Below, one piece after another: positions 1 to 5,293 of a stretch of 5,743 bases of DNA. Within the stretch, counting starts at the first letter, position 1, and every line of letters begins with the position of its first letter. Origin of the DNA: Planctomycetota bacterium (GTDB lineage: Bacteria; Planctomycetota; MHYJ01; JACQXL01; JAVHLO01). The position numbers and the translations under genes are program-made. The notes under the pieces are model-generated. The model made no database searches. It worked only from the letters and a program-made list of their open reading frames with translations, and was not told where the DNA came from. Location: positions 1-5,743 of the forward strand of contig JAVHLO010000239.1 of assembly GCA_031082105.1 (NCBI GenBank), in the 5' to 3' direction.

Positions 1-153
1 CACGCACGGGCGCGTGTGGTGACGCGCACCGCGCCTTCCTCGGCCAGTTCGCTCTTGGCTCGATCCCAGGACGCGTATTGTCCGCGGGCCTTCCAAAATA
101 GACCTCTTCGGGCGTCCGGCCGTCCAAGGACGCGTGAGGCCGGACCGCGCGCC
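1..153 (-). pseudogene. C-terminal remnant of an integrase-core (DDE) transposase, continues past the window start
   Basis: Read on the - strand from about 153 down to 1, the frame gives a stretch beginning near RPHASLDGRTPEEVYFGRP and continuing through RPGIEPRANWPRKARCASPH. The RPH..LxGRTPxEVYF signature is the usual end of the rve catalytic domain in IS3-like and related integrase-type transposases, and the IEPR..WPR tail is one I associate with that group in environmental genomes. The catalytic D-D-E region should lie upstream (higher coordinates), but there the frame loses resemblance at about 154-180, where a palindrome sits, and meets a TAG at 218-220. The copy is therefore 5'-truncated. 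Its 3' end is outside the window. What is seen is the short motif match; the transposase assignment is from family knowledge without a search. Confidence 0.6.
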
Positions 154-158
154 ACCCC

Positions 159-180
159 GTGCGGGCGTGAACGCCCGCAC
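159..180. repeat. 22-bp perfect-arm palindrome
   Basis: GTGCGGGCGT (159-168) and ACGCCCGCAC (171-180) are exact reverse complements separated by 2 bases. It sits where the transposase-like reading frame on the - strand stops resembling its family, so it may mark a breakpoint or be a small dispersed palindrome. There is no T-tract on either side, so it is not a typical intrinsic terminator. Confidence 0.6.
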
Positions 181-189
181 CACATCGTC

Positions 190-209
190 GGCTCGGCGGG
201 GGCCTTGCC
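190..209. repeat. Imperfect GC-rich hairpin repeat
   Basis: GGCTCGGC (190-197) can pair with GCCTTGCC (202-209) around a GGGG loop, leaving a 2x2 internal mismatch. The wider sequence (ggctcggcgggggccttgcc) resembles a short intergenic repeat I associate with PVC-type and other environmental genomes. That resemblance is from memory and only the hairpin itself is directly visible. Confidence 0.4.
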
Positions 210-220
210 CTCCCACGCTA

Positions 221-398
221 CCGCTCCCTCACGTCAGATGTACTGATTCCTGAATTCCAGATATCATGAACCACTAGCCGGTCGAGAGACGGTCTCGAGG
301 TCGAAGCCCGGAACAAGCCAGAGAAACATGGCGAAATCATTTCCAACTCCGCTCCCTGCGCCTCCGTGGTGACAAGAAAGTCGCCACAAGCCAGAAGC
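221..398. other. Intergenic stretch without recognisable genes
   Basis: No frame on either strand gives a recognisable protein here, and I see no RNA gene. Base composition is less GC-rich than the flanking genes. The segment 357-368 matches 11 of 12 bases with 2691-2702, upstream of pyrE, which hints at a common dispersed intergenic sequence. The stretch ends at the tpiA promoter. Confidence 0.5.
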
Positions 399-427
399 TT
401 GACAACAGGCCGGGAAAAGACTACAAT
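399..427 (+). promoter_or_regulatory. Sigma-70-type promoter of tpiA
   Basis: A perfect -35 box TTGACA (399-404) is followed by exactly 17 bp and a near-consensus -10 box TACAAT (422-427). This is the best promoter match I found in the window. It points toward tpiA on the same strand, with transcription expected to begin near 433-436. The likely targets are tpiA, the lipoprotein gene and secG, and perhaps the rest of the run. No clear operator or AT-rich upstream element is visible. Confidence 0.75.
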
Positions 428-433
428 ACCCGA

Positions 434-612
434 TTCCCCGCGATCTCGGTGCGCACACATGTTCTTTCGCATCCGGGCGCGGACCGCGCGGCGGAAAGCG
501 GGTCGCCTCCCTGCGCAGAAGGGGGGCAACCGGTAATTGAAGCCGGCATCGCGAAAGAGGCCGGCGAGACCACAGGATGCAAAACCAGCCCTCCAGCAGA
601 AAGGAGACCGGG
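434..612 (+). other. Long tpiA leader (about 180 nt)
   Basis: If the promoter at 399-427 is used, tpiA mRNA carries an untranslated leader of roughly 180 nt, longer than a housekeeping gene usually needs. It contains a 6-bp hairpin, GCCGGC at 542-547 and 560-565 with a 12-nt loop. It also has a 25-codon Arg/Lys-rich reading frame (459-536) without a clear ribosome binding site. I recognise no riboswitch class. The leader ends in the tpiA Shine-Dalgarno AAGGAG (601-606). Confidence 0.4.
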
Positions 613-1371
613 ATGCGTCGCCCACTCTTTGCCGGCAACTGGAAGATGTACACCAACACGAGGGAGGCCGGCGAGCTCGCGGCCGGCGTCAGAAAACAGC
701 TCGGCGAGCTCGACGCCGTCGATGTCGTCCTCTGCCCGCCGTTCGTCTACCTGGCGGACGTGGTCGACGTCGTGCGCGGTTCCCGGATCGGCGTCGGCGC
801 CCAGAACACGCACTGGGAAGCGCAGGGCGCCTTCACGGGCGAGATCGCCCCGGCAATGCTGAAAGATATCGGCTGCACCTACGTGATAATCGGCCACTCC
901 GAGCGACGCCACGGGCTGGGCGAGACGGACCAGCTGGTCCACAAGAAGACCGCCGCTGCCCTCGCAGCCGGCCTCACGCCGATCGTCTGCGTGGGCGAAC
1001 TGCTCGAAGAGCGCGAACAGGGCAAGACCAACTCCGTCCTCGAACGGCAGGTCCACGGTTTCCTCAAGGGCCTCCCCTCAGAGAGCCTGGGCCGGATCGT
1101 GATCGCCTACGAACCAGTCTGGGCCATCGGTACGGGCAAGACGGCCACCCCCGCCCAGGCGCAGGAGGCGCATATTTTCATCAGGAAAGAGGCGGCAAAG
1201 GCGACAACCCCGGCGGTCGCCGCCGGGATGCGCATTCTCTACGGCGGCAGCGTGAAGCCCGACAACGCCAAAGAGCTCAAGTCGCAGCCGGACGTCGACG
1301 GCGCGCTGGTCGGCGGCGCAAGCCTCAAGGCGGATTCGTTCGCGGCGATCGCCAGGGCGGCTATCAAGTAG
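613..1371 (+). CDS. tpiA: Triosephosphate isomerase
   Basis: This cytosolic TIM-barrel enzyme interconverts dihydroxyacetone phosphate and glyceraldehyde 3-phosphate in glycolysis and gluconeogenesis. The 252-residue product matches the usual length of about 250. All key parts are visible: substrate-binding N9/K11 in GNWKMYTN; catalytic H95 in VIIGHSERR; catalytic E167 in AYEPVWAIGTGKTA, followed by the phosphate-gripping loop 6; and the phosphate-binding YGGSVKPDN (210-218) and DGALVGGASL near the C-terminus. The ATG at 613 was chosen over the in-frame ATG at 577 because AAGGAG lies 6 nt upstream and the protein then starts as family members do (MRRPLFAGNWKM). The gene is first after the strong promoter, and the lipoprotein gene starts 26 nt after its stop. 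tpiA next to secG is a common pairing; here a lipoprotein gene separates them. Confidence 0.97.
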   Translation: MRRPLFAGNWKMYTNTREAGELAAGVRKQLGELDAVDVVLCPPFVYLADVVDVVRGSRIGVGAQNTHWEAQGAFTGEIAPAMLKDIGCTYVIIGHSERRHGLGETDQLVHKKTAAALAAGLTPIVCVGELLEEREQGKTNSVLERQVHGFLKGLPSESLGRIVIAYEPVWAIGTGKTATPAQAQEAHIFIRKEAAKATTPAVAAGMRILYGGSVKPDNAKELKSQPDVDGALVGGASLKADSFAAIARAAIK

Positions 1372-1397
1372 GAAAACAGGCTCGCGTGGAAGAAAGA

Positions 1398-2147
1398 ATG
1401 CGGCTATCTCTATTGACACTGCTGATCCTCGCCGGTCTCTTCGCGCTCATCGCGTGCAAAGAGCCGAACATGGCCGTCATCGACAAGCCCGCGCGGACGG
1501 ATGCGAACACGGGCACGGTCGTGCTCGGCGCGTACCGGCCGGACACCGTGAAGATCCGCGCGAACCGTACGAGCATCGTATTCAGGCAGGCGGAGGACTT
1601 CCCCGGACGCGTGCGGTTGGAGTTGACCGACAAGGTGCTGGCCTCGGAGACTTCCACACTGCGGCACTATCGGTCGGATTCGTTCTTCACGTTCAGGATC
1701 GACAACCTGTTGGTTGAGACGAAAGAGCTGTTGATGGAACGCCAGCCCACGCGGGTCATCACCGGCCGCGGCATGGTCCTGGAGGGCGACGTCCTGGTGA
1801 CCGGCTCCGGCGGCGGACTCACGGCCCGTCAGGCGTGGGTGGAACTGGCCGCGATGGATTTTGCGCGGGTCGTCGAACTGAGATTCGCGTTCGACGTTGA
1901 CACCGGCGCCTCGGGCGATGTGGAAAAGATTGTGCTCGAGGTCTATGATGTTGCCGATATTTCAGCCGGGTTCGAGAGCATCGAGAAACTGGCCGAGCGG
2001 ATCAAGATTGACGTGCAGCCCGAGACGTGGCGCCTGCCCGGCCGGTCGGTGACGGTTGCCAGCGGATGCGTGGTCGTGCGCGCATCGGCTGAGGAGCACA
2101 AGGCCGTGAACGCCTACTTGAAGACCCTGCGCGAGCCGGGCAAGTAG
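1398..2147 (+). CDS. Predicted lipoprotein with C-terminal secretin-N-like domain, function unknown
   Basis: The 249-residue product starts with a short basic n-region and a hydrophobic stretch (about residues 3-19) ending in the lipobox L-I-A-C. Cys20 is therefore the predicted lipidated residue after signal peptidase II cleavage. Residues about 40-165 are beta-rich and not recognised. Residues about 177-246 (IVLEVYDVADIS, then EKLAERIKIDVQPETW, a short SVTVASGCVVVRAS strand pair and a final helix with LKTLRE) resemble the short secretin-N/STN-type repeats common in planctomycete-type envelope proteins. There is no secretin pore domain, so it is not itself a secretin. It starts 26 nt after tpiA with a weak purine-rich ribosome site (GGAAGAAAG) and precedes secG by 55 nt. 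I infer a role at the membrane or periplasm, possibly in an envelope assembly; no specific function can be given. Confidence 0.85.
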   Translation: MRLSLLTLLILAGLFALIACKEPNMAVIDKPARTDANTGTVVLGAYRPDTVKIRANRTSIVFRQAEDFPGRVRLELTDKVLASETSTLRHYRSDSFFTFRIDNLLVETKELLMERQPTRVITGRGMVLEGDVLVTGSGGGLTARQAWVELAAMDFARVVELRFAFDVDTGASGDVEKIVLEVYDVADISAGFESIEKLAERIKIDVQPETWRLPGRSVTVASGCVVVRASAEEHKAVNAYLKTLREPGK

Positions 2148-2202
2148 CCTCGCGGGCCGCGTGCGGATATTGATTTTGTTGCGGGATTGGGGATTTAGAA
2201 GC

Positions 2203-2511
2203 ATGTACACGTTGTTGATGATCATTTTCATCGTCGTCTGCCTCCTGATGATCCTGCTGGTGCTGCTGCAGCCGCACCACAGCGAAGGGCTCGCCAGCGC
2301 CTTCGGTGGCAGCAGCGATTCTTTCTTCGGCACGAAGGCCGTGCCGACCTTCTGGAAGGCGACGATCGTCCTCGCGACCGCCTTCATTCTCGTGGCGATC
2401 GTGCTGAACAAGGTCCCGCGCAAGCGCGAAGCCGGCGGCAGCCTCATGGGCGCCACCGAGAACGGCGAAGGGGGCAACCCGCCCGCGGAGACGCCGGGCT
2501 CGAATGACTAA
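2203..2511 (+). CDS. secG: Preprotein translocase subunit SecG
   Basis: SecG is the small inner-membrane subunit that sits with SecY and SecE and assists SecA-driven protein export. The 102-residue product has the expected two membrane segments (about 4-22 and 52-69). Between them is the family loop LLQPHHSEGLASAFGGSSDSFFG, a variant of the usual LLQxGKGGGLxxAFGGSxxxxFG: the glycine/lysine-rich part is replaced by PHHSE, while GLAxAFGGS and FG are kept. A hydrophilic Gly/Pro/Glu-rich tail of about 30 residues follows the second segment. The ATG at 2203 gives the standard short N-terminus; GGGGA at 2189-2193 may serve as ribosome site. The final Asp codon and the TAA stop lie inside the left arm of the palindromic element that follows, so the extreme C-terminus may derive from that insertion. 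Confidence 0.93.
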   Translation: MYTLLMIIFIVVCLLMILLVLLQPHHSEGLASAFGGSSDSFFGTKAVPTFWKATIVLATAFILVAIVLNKVPRKREAGGSLMGATENGEGGNPPAETPGSND

Positions 2512-2652
2512 CAGCCCGTCCGAGTAACACGGTTTGTAGTAGGGCACGAAGCCGCAGCGGAGTGCCGTTCCTTCGGAGACGCCACTCCGCCCTGCGTGGC
2601 CGACTACAAACATCTGCGGGGCTCACATTATTACTCGGACAGGTTGTCAGTC
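2506..2652. mobile_element. 147-bp palindromic MITE-like element with terminal inverted repeats
   Basis: The ends 2506-2527 and 2631-2652 are inverted repeats matching at 19 of 22 positions; the three differences are transitions, and the inner 10 bases, GTCCGAGTAA and TTACTCGGAC, are exact. Nested inside are a 9-bp pair GTTTGTAGT (2532-2540) / ACTACAAAC (2603-2611) and an 8-bp pair GCGGAGTG (2557-2564) / CACTCCGC (2583-2590). The latter closes over a C-TTCG-G tetraloop at 2571-2576. The element has no reading frame of its own, which fits a non-autonomous transposon or a mobile structured repeat. It overlaps the secG stop codon and fills most of the secG-pyrE gap. There is no T-run after the stem, so it is not an ordinary intrinsic terminator, although as RNA it would fold strongly. 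I could not find a convincing target-site duplication. Confidence 0.75.
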
Positions 2653-2728
2653 CGATCCATATCGGCTTCTGTGATTCTGCGCATCTTCAGTGCGCCTCTG
2701 TGTTTTTCTGTGGCTTCGGGGTCTACAA
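2653..2728 (+). other. pyrE upstream stretch
   Basis: This remainder of the secG-pyrE gap is pyrimidine-rich and shows no convincing sigma-70 promoter. A small 5-bp hairpin (CCGAT/ATCGG, 2652-2665) adjoins the palindromic element. Positions 2691-2702 resemble 357-368 (11 of 12). GGGG at 2718-2721 may act as a weak ribosome site for pyrE. Confidence 0.35.
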
Positions 2729-3355
2729 ATGATGCGCCGGAAAAAGACCGGGAAGACAAAACCGCTGCGCGCACAGAGAGATTTCCGTGCGGACTTCAAG
2801 AAGTCCGGCGCGTTCCTCGAAGGGCATTTCGTCCTCTCCTCCGGCCTGCACAGCTCCGCGTACGTACAGTGCGCGAAGGCGCTGGAATCGCCCAGGCTCG
2901 CCGGGAAGCTATGCCGTGCGCTTGCGAAGAAATGGCGTGCGGGCGGCGGCGGGAAGATCGACTGCGTCGTGGGTCCCGCGCTCGGCGGGATCGTCGTCGC
3001 GTACGAGCTTGCTCGCGCCCTCGGGTGCCGCGCGCTCTTCATGGAACGCGTGGAGGGCAAGCTGACACTGAGACGCGGCTTCGCCCTGGAAGCGGGAGAG
3101 CGCGTGCTCGTCTCTGAAGATGTCGTCACCACGGGCGGGTCCGCGCAGGAGACGATCATGGAGGCGGAGCGGCTCGGCGCCAGGGTGGTCGGCGTTGCCG
3201 CGCTGGTCGACCGCGGGGGCGGTCGGTCGTTCGGAAAACCGTTTGTCTCTCTCCTGAACCTGCAGCCGCCGATCTATGACCCGGCGGAATGTCCATTGTG
3301 CAAACGCGGGATCCCCGCGGAAAAACCCGGGTCGCGGACGCCGGCCGGGAAGTGA
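2729..3355 (+). CDS. pyrE: Orotate phosphoribosyltransferase
   Basis: The enzyme joins orotate to PRPP to give orotidine monophosphate, the fifth step of pyrimidine synthesis, in the cytosol. The product is about 208 residues, normal for the family. Visible motifs are FLEGHFVLSSGLHS (about 29-42); VVGPALGGIVVA (about 80-91); the active-site loop FMERVEGKLTLRRG (104-117); and the PRPP-binding VLVSEDVVTTGGSA (126-139), with its two acidic residues. The C-terminus carries YDPAECPLCKRGIPAEKPGSR; this CPLC tail is typical of a PyrE subgroup found in several phyla and could bind a metal. Adjacent ATG codons at 2729 and 2732 are both possible. A GTG at 2690 would add residues encoded by repeat-like intergenic sequence and was rejected. 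The nearest upstream gene, secG, is 217 nt away across the palindromic element, so the gene may have its own weak promoter or rely on readthrough. Confidence 0.95.
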   Translation: MMRRKKTGKTKPLRAQRDFRADFKKSGAFLEGHFVLSSGLHSSAYVQCAKALESPRLAGKLCRALAKKWRAGGGGKIDCVVGPALGGIVVAYELARALGCRALFMERVEGKLTLRRGFALEAGERVLVSEDVVTTGGSAQETIMEAERLGARVVGVAALVDRGGGRSFGKPFVSLLNLQPPIYDPAECPLCKRGIPAEKPGSRTPAGK

Positions 3356-3380
3356 TCTGCGGACTCGGGATAGCAGAAAG

Positions 3381-3486
3381 TTCCTCTTGGCAAAGGGGGA
3401 TTTATGGGATTGTCCACGAAGAAATCCGTCGTCGAGGAGCCTGAAAGGGCGCCCCTTGGCAAAGGCGTTTGAGAAATTCCTCTTGC
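3381..3486. repeat. Broken short direct repeats between pyrE and yicC
   Basis: CTTGGCAAAGG occurs exactly at 3386-3396 and 3455-3465, and TTCCTCTTG occurs at 3381-3389 and 3477-3485. The first copy is followed by ggggattta, so it looks like cctcttggcaaagggggattt. This resembles a short dispersed intergenic repeat seen in many environmental genomes; that part is from memory. No promoter or terminator is convincing in this 142-nt gap, and the last copy overlaps the approach to the yicC ribosome site. Confidence 0.5.
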
Positions 3487-3497
3487 AGGAAGTCGCG

Positions 3498-4403
3498 ATG
3501 GCGCGGACCGCGAAACGATCGGTGAAGAGCATGACCGGCTTCGGCCGGTCGACATGCCGTGGCCAGGGTTGCGCGATAACCGTGGAGGCGAGCTCGCGCA
3601 ACGGCCAGATCCTCGCGGTGAACACCCGCGTGCCGGAGGCGCTGAGCGGGCTGGGTTTCGAGATGGTCGCCGACGCGGCCGTTCGCAAATCGGTGGAGCG
3701 CGGCACCGTGCTCGTCGCGGTGCGCCTCCCCGCAGCCGGCAACAAGGCCGCCGGTCCGGACCTCGAGGCGGCCAGGAACTACGCAAGCGCGGTCGACCGG
3801 CTCATGAAGAAGCTGCGCCTGCCCGAACGGGAAGACGCGCGCTGGCTCGCTACCCTCCCCGGCGTCGTGCCGCGACAGGACGCGCCCGCCGCCGAGGCCG
3901 AGAAGTACGCCGGAATCTTCGCGAAGGCGCTGCGCGGCGCGATAGACGCCATGATCGCGGGTCGCGAACGTGAAGGGAACAAGACCCGACAGACCCTTCT
4001 CGCCCTGCTGGCCGGGGTGGAACGGAAACTGAAGACCGTCGCCGACCTCGCCCCTGCGGCCCTGGCGGGCTCGCGCGAGCGCATGCTCCGCCGTGTCCGG
4101 CTCCTGCTGGACGACGCGTCGCAGGTCTCCGAGGCGGATATTGCAAGGGAAATCTCGCTGCTGGCCGATAAGATGGACATCGCCGAAGAGGTCGCCCGGC
4201 TCTGGGCGCATGTCGGCGAGTTCAAAAAACTGCTCGCCGCCGGCGGCTCGATCGGGCGCGGACTGGAGTTCCTCGTCCAGGAAATGCAGCGTGAAAGCAG
4301 CACAATGAGCGCCAAGGCGAACGACGCGCCGCTCGTCCATTGTATCATCGATATCAAGACCGGCGTGAAGCAGCTGAAGGAGCTCGTGCAGAATTTGGAG
4401 TGA
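3498..4403 (+). CDS. yicC: YicC/YloC family endoribonuclease
   Basis: YicC-family proteins are cytosolic endoribonucleases; in E. coli YicC affects small-RNA stability. The 301-residue product is slightly longer than the usual 285-295 because of about ten extra N-terminal residues. The family signature MTGFGRS is at residues 12-18. The C-terminal DUF1732-type domain is well conserved: REISLLADKMDIAEEVARL, then GLEFLVQEMQRESSTMSAKANDA starting at residue 255, and the end KQLKELVQNLE. The start at 3498 is supported by AGGAAG (3487-3492), 5 nt upstream. An internal start at the ATG of MTGFGRS (3531) is possible but lacks a comparable site. rpoZ follows after only 9 nt, so the two are co-transcribed and perhaps translationally coupled. 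In many bacteria gmk lies at this point; here it does not. Confidence 0.93.
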   Translation: MARTAKRSVKSMTGFGRSTCRGQGCAITVEASSRNGQILAVNTRVPEALSGLGFEMVADAAVRKSVERGTVLVAVRLPAAGNKAAGPDLEAARNYASAVDRLMKKLRLPEREDARWLATLPGVVPRQDAPAAEAEKYAGIFAKALRGAIDAMIAGREREGNKTRQTLLALLAGVERKLKTVADLAPAALAGSRERMLRRVRLLLDDASQVSEADIAREISLLADKMDIAEEVARLWAHVGEFKKLLAAGGSIGRGLEFLVQEMQRESSTMSAKANDAPLVHCIIDIKTGVKQLKELVQNLE

Positions 4404-4412
4404 AGAGGCCGT

Positions 4413-4628
4413 ATGGACAGACTTACACTGGTCGAAGAGGCGACGAAAAAGATCGGAAGCAAGTTCAGGCTGGCCGTGCTCATCCAGAAGCGCGTCCGGG
4501 AACTTATGCGCGGCGCGCCGCGTCTGATCCAGTATGATTCGCGGGACCCCGTCGAGGTCGCGCTCCAGGAGATCATCCAGGAGAAGGTGAGCCTCGTCGA
4601 GCCGGGCGAAAAGAAGCAGCCGTTCTAG
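4413..4628 (+). CDS. rpoZ: DNA-directed RNA polymerase omega subunit
   Basis: Omega is the small RNA polymerase subunit that chaperones the beta-prime subunit and, in some bacteria, helps form a ppGpp site. The 71-residue product carries the recognisable core KIGSKFRLAVLIQKRVRELMRGA (about residues 13-35), equivalent to the I-x-N-R-F-x-L-V-x-x-A-x-K-R-A-R-Q-L-x-x-G pattern. It then has VEVALQEIIQEKV (47-59), matching the family's P-x-x-x-A-x-x-E-I-x-x-G-K-I. The ribosome site AAGAGG (4403-4408) overlaps the yicC stop codon, and the 9-nt gap fits coupled expression. It sits in the usual place before the coenzyme A genes. Confidence 0.9.
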   Translation: MDRLTLVEEATKKIGSKFRLAVLIQKRVRELMRGAPRLIQYDSRDPVEVALQEIIQEKVSLVEPGEKKQPF

Positions 4629-4680
4629 CCGGTCTCTGCCGTCAGAATGCCAGCGGCAAATCCATCAAGCCGGGAGAGAT

Positions 4681-5247
4681 ATGAAAGCGAAGCGGCGAAT
4701 CGTCGTCGGCGTGACCGGGTCCATCGCGTGCTACAAGGCCGCGGAGGTGGTCTCGAAGCTCGCGCAGTCGGGATACCGGGTCGATGTCGTGATGACCCGG
4801 GCGGCGCAGGAGTTCGTCCGCCCGCTGACGTTCGAGACCCTGTCACGCAACCGGGTCGTGACCGATCTCTTTGAGTCCAAAGTCGAGCACGACCCCGAGC
4901 ACGTCGCGCTTGCCGCGGCGGCGGATATTGTGCTCGTCGCGCCGGCGTCGGCCAACATCATAGGCAAGATCGCCGCAGGGATCGCGGACGATGCCCTTTC
5001 CACCCTCATCATGGCCGCCAGGTGCCCCATCCTCATCGCCCCAGCCATGAATGACGCCATGTACGAGAACCCGGTCGTCCAGCGGAACATCGACGACCTC
5101 AAGAAGCTGGGCTACCTCTTCGTCGAACCCGAGAAGGGCTACCTGGCCTGCGGCCGCGAAGGGGTCGGGCGTCTTGCCCCGCTCGAATCGATACTCGGCG
5201 CGCTGGAAGCGGCGCTGAAGAACCGAAAGAAAGCACGCCGCCCCTAG
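4681..5247 (+). CDS. coaC: Phosphopantothenoylcysteine decarboxylase (stand-alone CoaC)
   Basis: This FMN-dependent flavoprotein decarboxylates 4'-phosphopantothenoylcysteine to 4'-phosphopantetheine in coenzyme A synthesis. The 188-residue product corresponds to the N-terminal half of the bifunctional CoaBC/Dfp protein. Seen in order are the flavin-binding GVTGSIACYKA (10-20); the catalytic histidine region EHVALAAAADIVLVAPASAN (H74); IAAGIADDALST; the substrate motif APAMNDAMYENP (N124, with Tyr in place of the more usual Trp after the second Met); and the substrate clamp GYLACGREGVGRL with C157. It ends in a basic tail and a true TAG, with no fusion to the synthetase domain. The ribosome site GGGAGAG (4672-4678) lies just before the ATG. 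coaB starts 46 nt downstream, so the two halves are adjacent genes. Confidence 0.95.
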   Translation: MKAKRRIVVGVTGSIACYKAAEVVSKLAQSGYRVDVVMTRAAQEFVRPLTFETLSRNRVVTDLFESKVEHDPEHVALAAAADIVLVAPASANIIGKIAAGIADDALSTLIMAARCPILIAPAMNDAMYENPVVQRNIDDLKKLGYLFVEPEKGYLACGREGVGRLAPLESILGALEAALKNRKKARRP

Positions 5248-5260
5248 AAAAAGGGCGGCG
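5236..5260 (+). promoter_or_regulatory. Hairpin with the coaC stop codon in its loop
   Basis: CGCCGCCC (5236-5243) and GGGCGGCG (5253-5260) form an 8-bp, all-GC perfect stem around a 9-nt loop that contains the coaC TAG (5245-5247). The left arm is coaC coding sequence. No T-tract follows, so it is not a standard terminator. It could slow readthrough into coaB or protect the mRNA end, or tune the ratio of the two enzymes; the function is an inference. Confidence 0.55.
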
Positions 5261-5293
5261 CTGCCGGGAACCTGATCTTCACGAGGCGCCAGT

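Noticed and set aside
357..368. Shared 12-mer (11/12) between 357-368 and 2691-2702 as a defined repeat family
   Set aside because: The match is too short and does not extend; it is only suggestive of a dispersed intergenic sequence.
459..536. 25-residue Arg/Lys-rich frame in the tpiA leader as a regulatory leader peptide
   Set aside because: No ribosome binding site before its ATG, no run of a regulatory amino acid codon, and Arg-rich frames arise easily in GC-rich DNA.
577..612. ATG at 577 as the tpiA start
   Set aside because: The ATG at 613 has a strong AAGGAG at good spacing and gives the standard N-terminus.
537..1397. Long + strand frame running through tpiA into the lipoprotein gene
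   Set aside because: Its first 287 codons are an out-of-frame shadow of tpiA with a low-complexity Arg/Gly-rich product; the real gene starts at the ATG at 1398 with a signal peptide.
2148..2190. Intrinsic terminator after the lipoprotein gene
   Set aside because: Only very short GC stems precede the TTGATTTTGTT stretch, and there is no continuous T-tract.
2644..2672. Promoter TTGTCA with TTCTGT at 17-bp spacing before pyrE
   Set aside because: The -10 box is poor and the -35 lies in the arm of the palindromic element; not enough to call.
2690..2728. Upstream GTG start for pyrE adding 13 residues
   Set aside because: The extra residues are encoded by pyrimidine-rich repeat-like sequence and are not part of the family N-terminus; ATG 2729/2732 fits better.
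3276..3497. N-terminal extension of YicC by the open frame upstream
   Set aside because: It overlaps pyrE in another frame and crosses repeat-like intergenic sequence; the ATG at 3498 has a good ribosome site and gives a family-like length.
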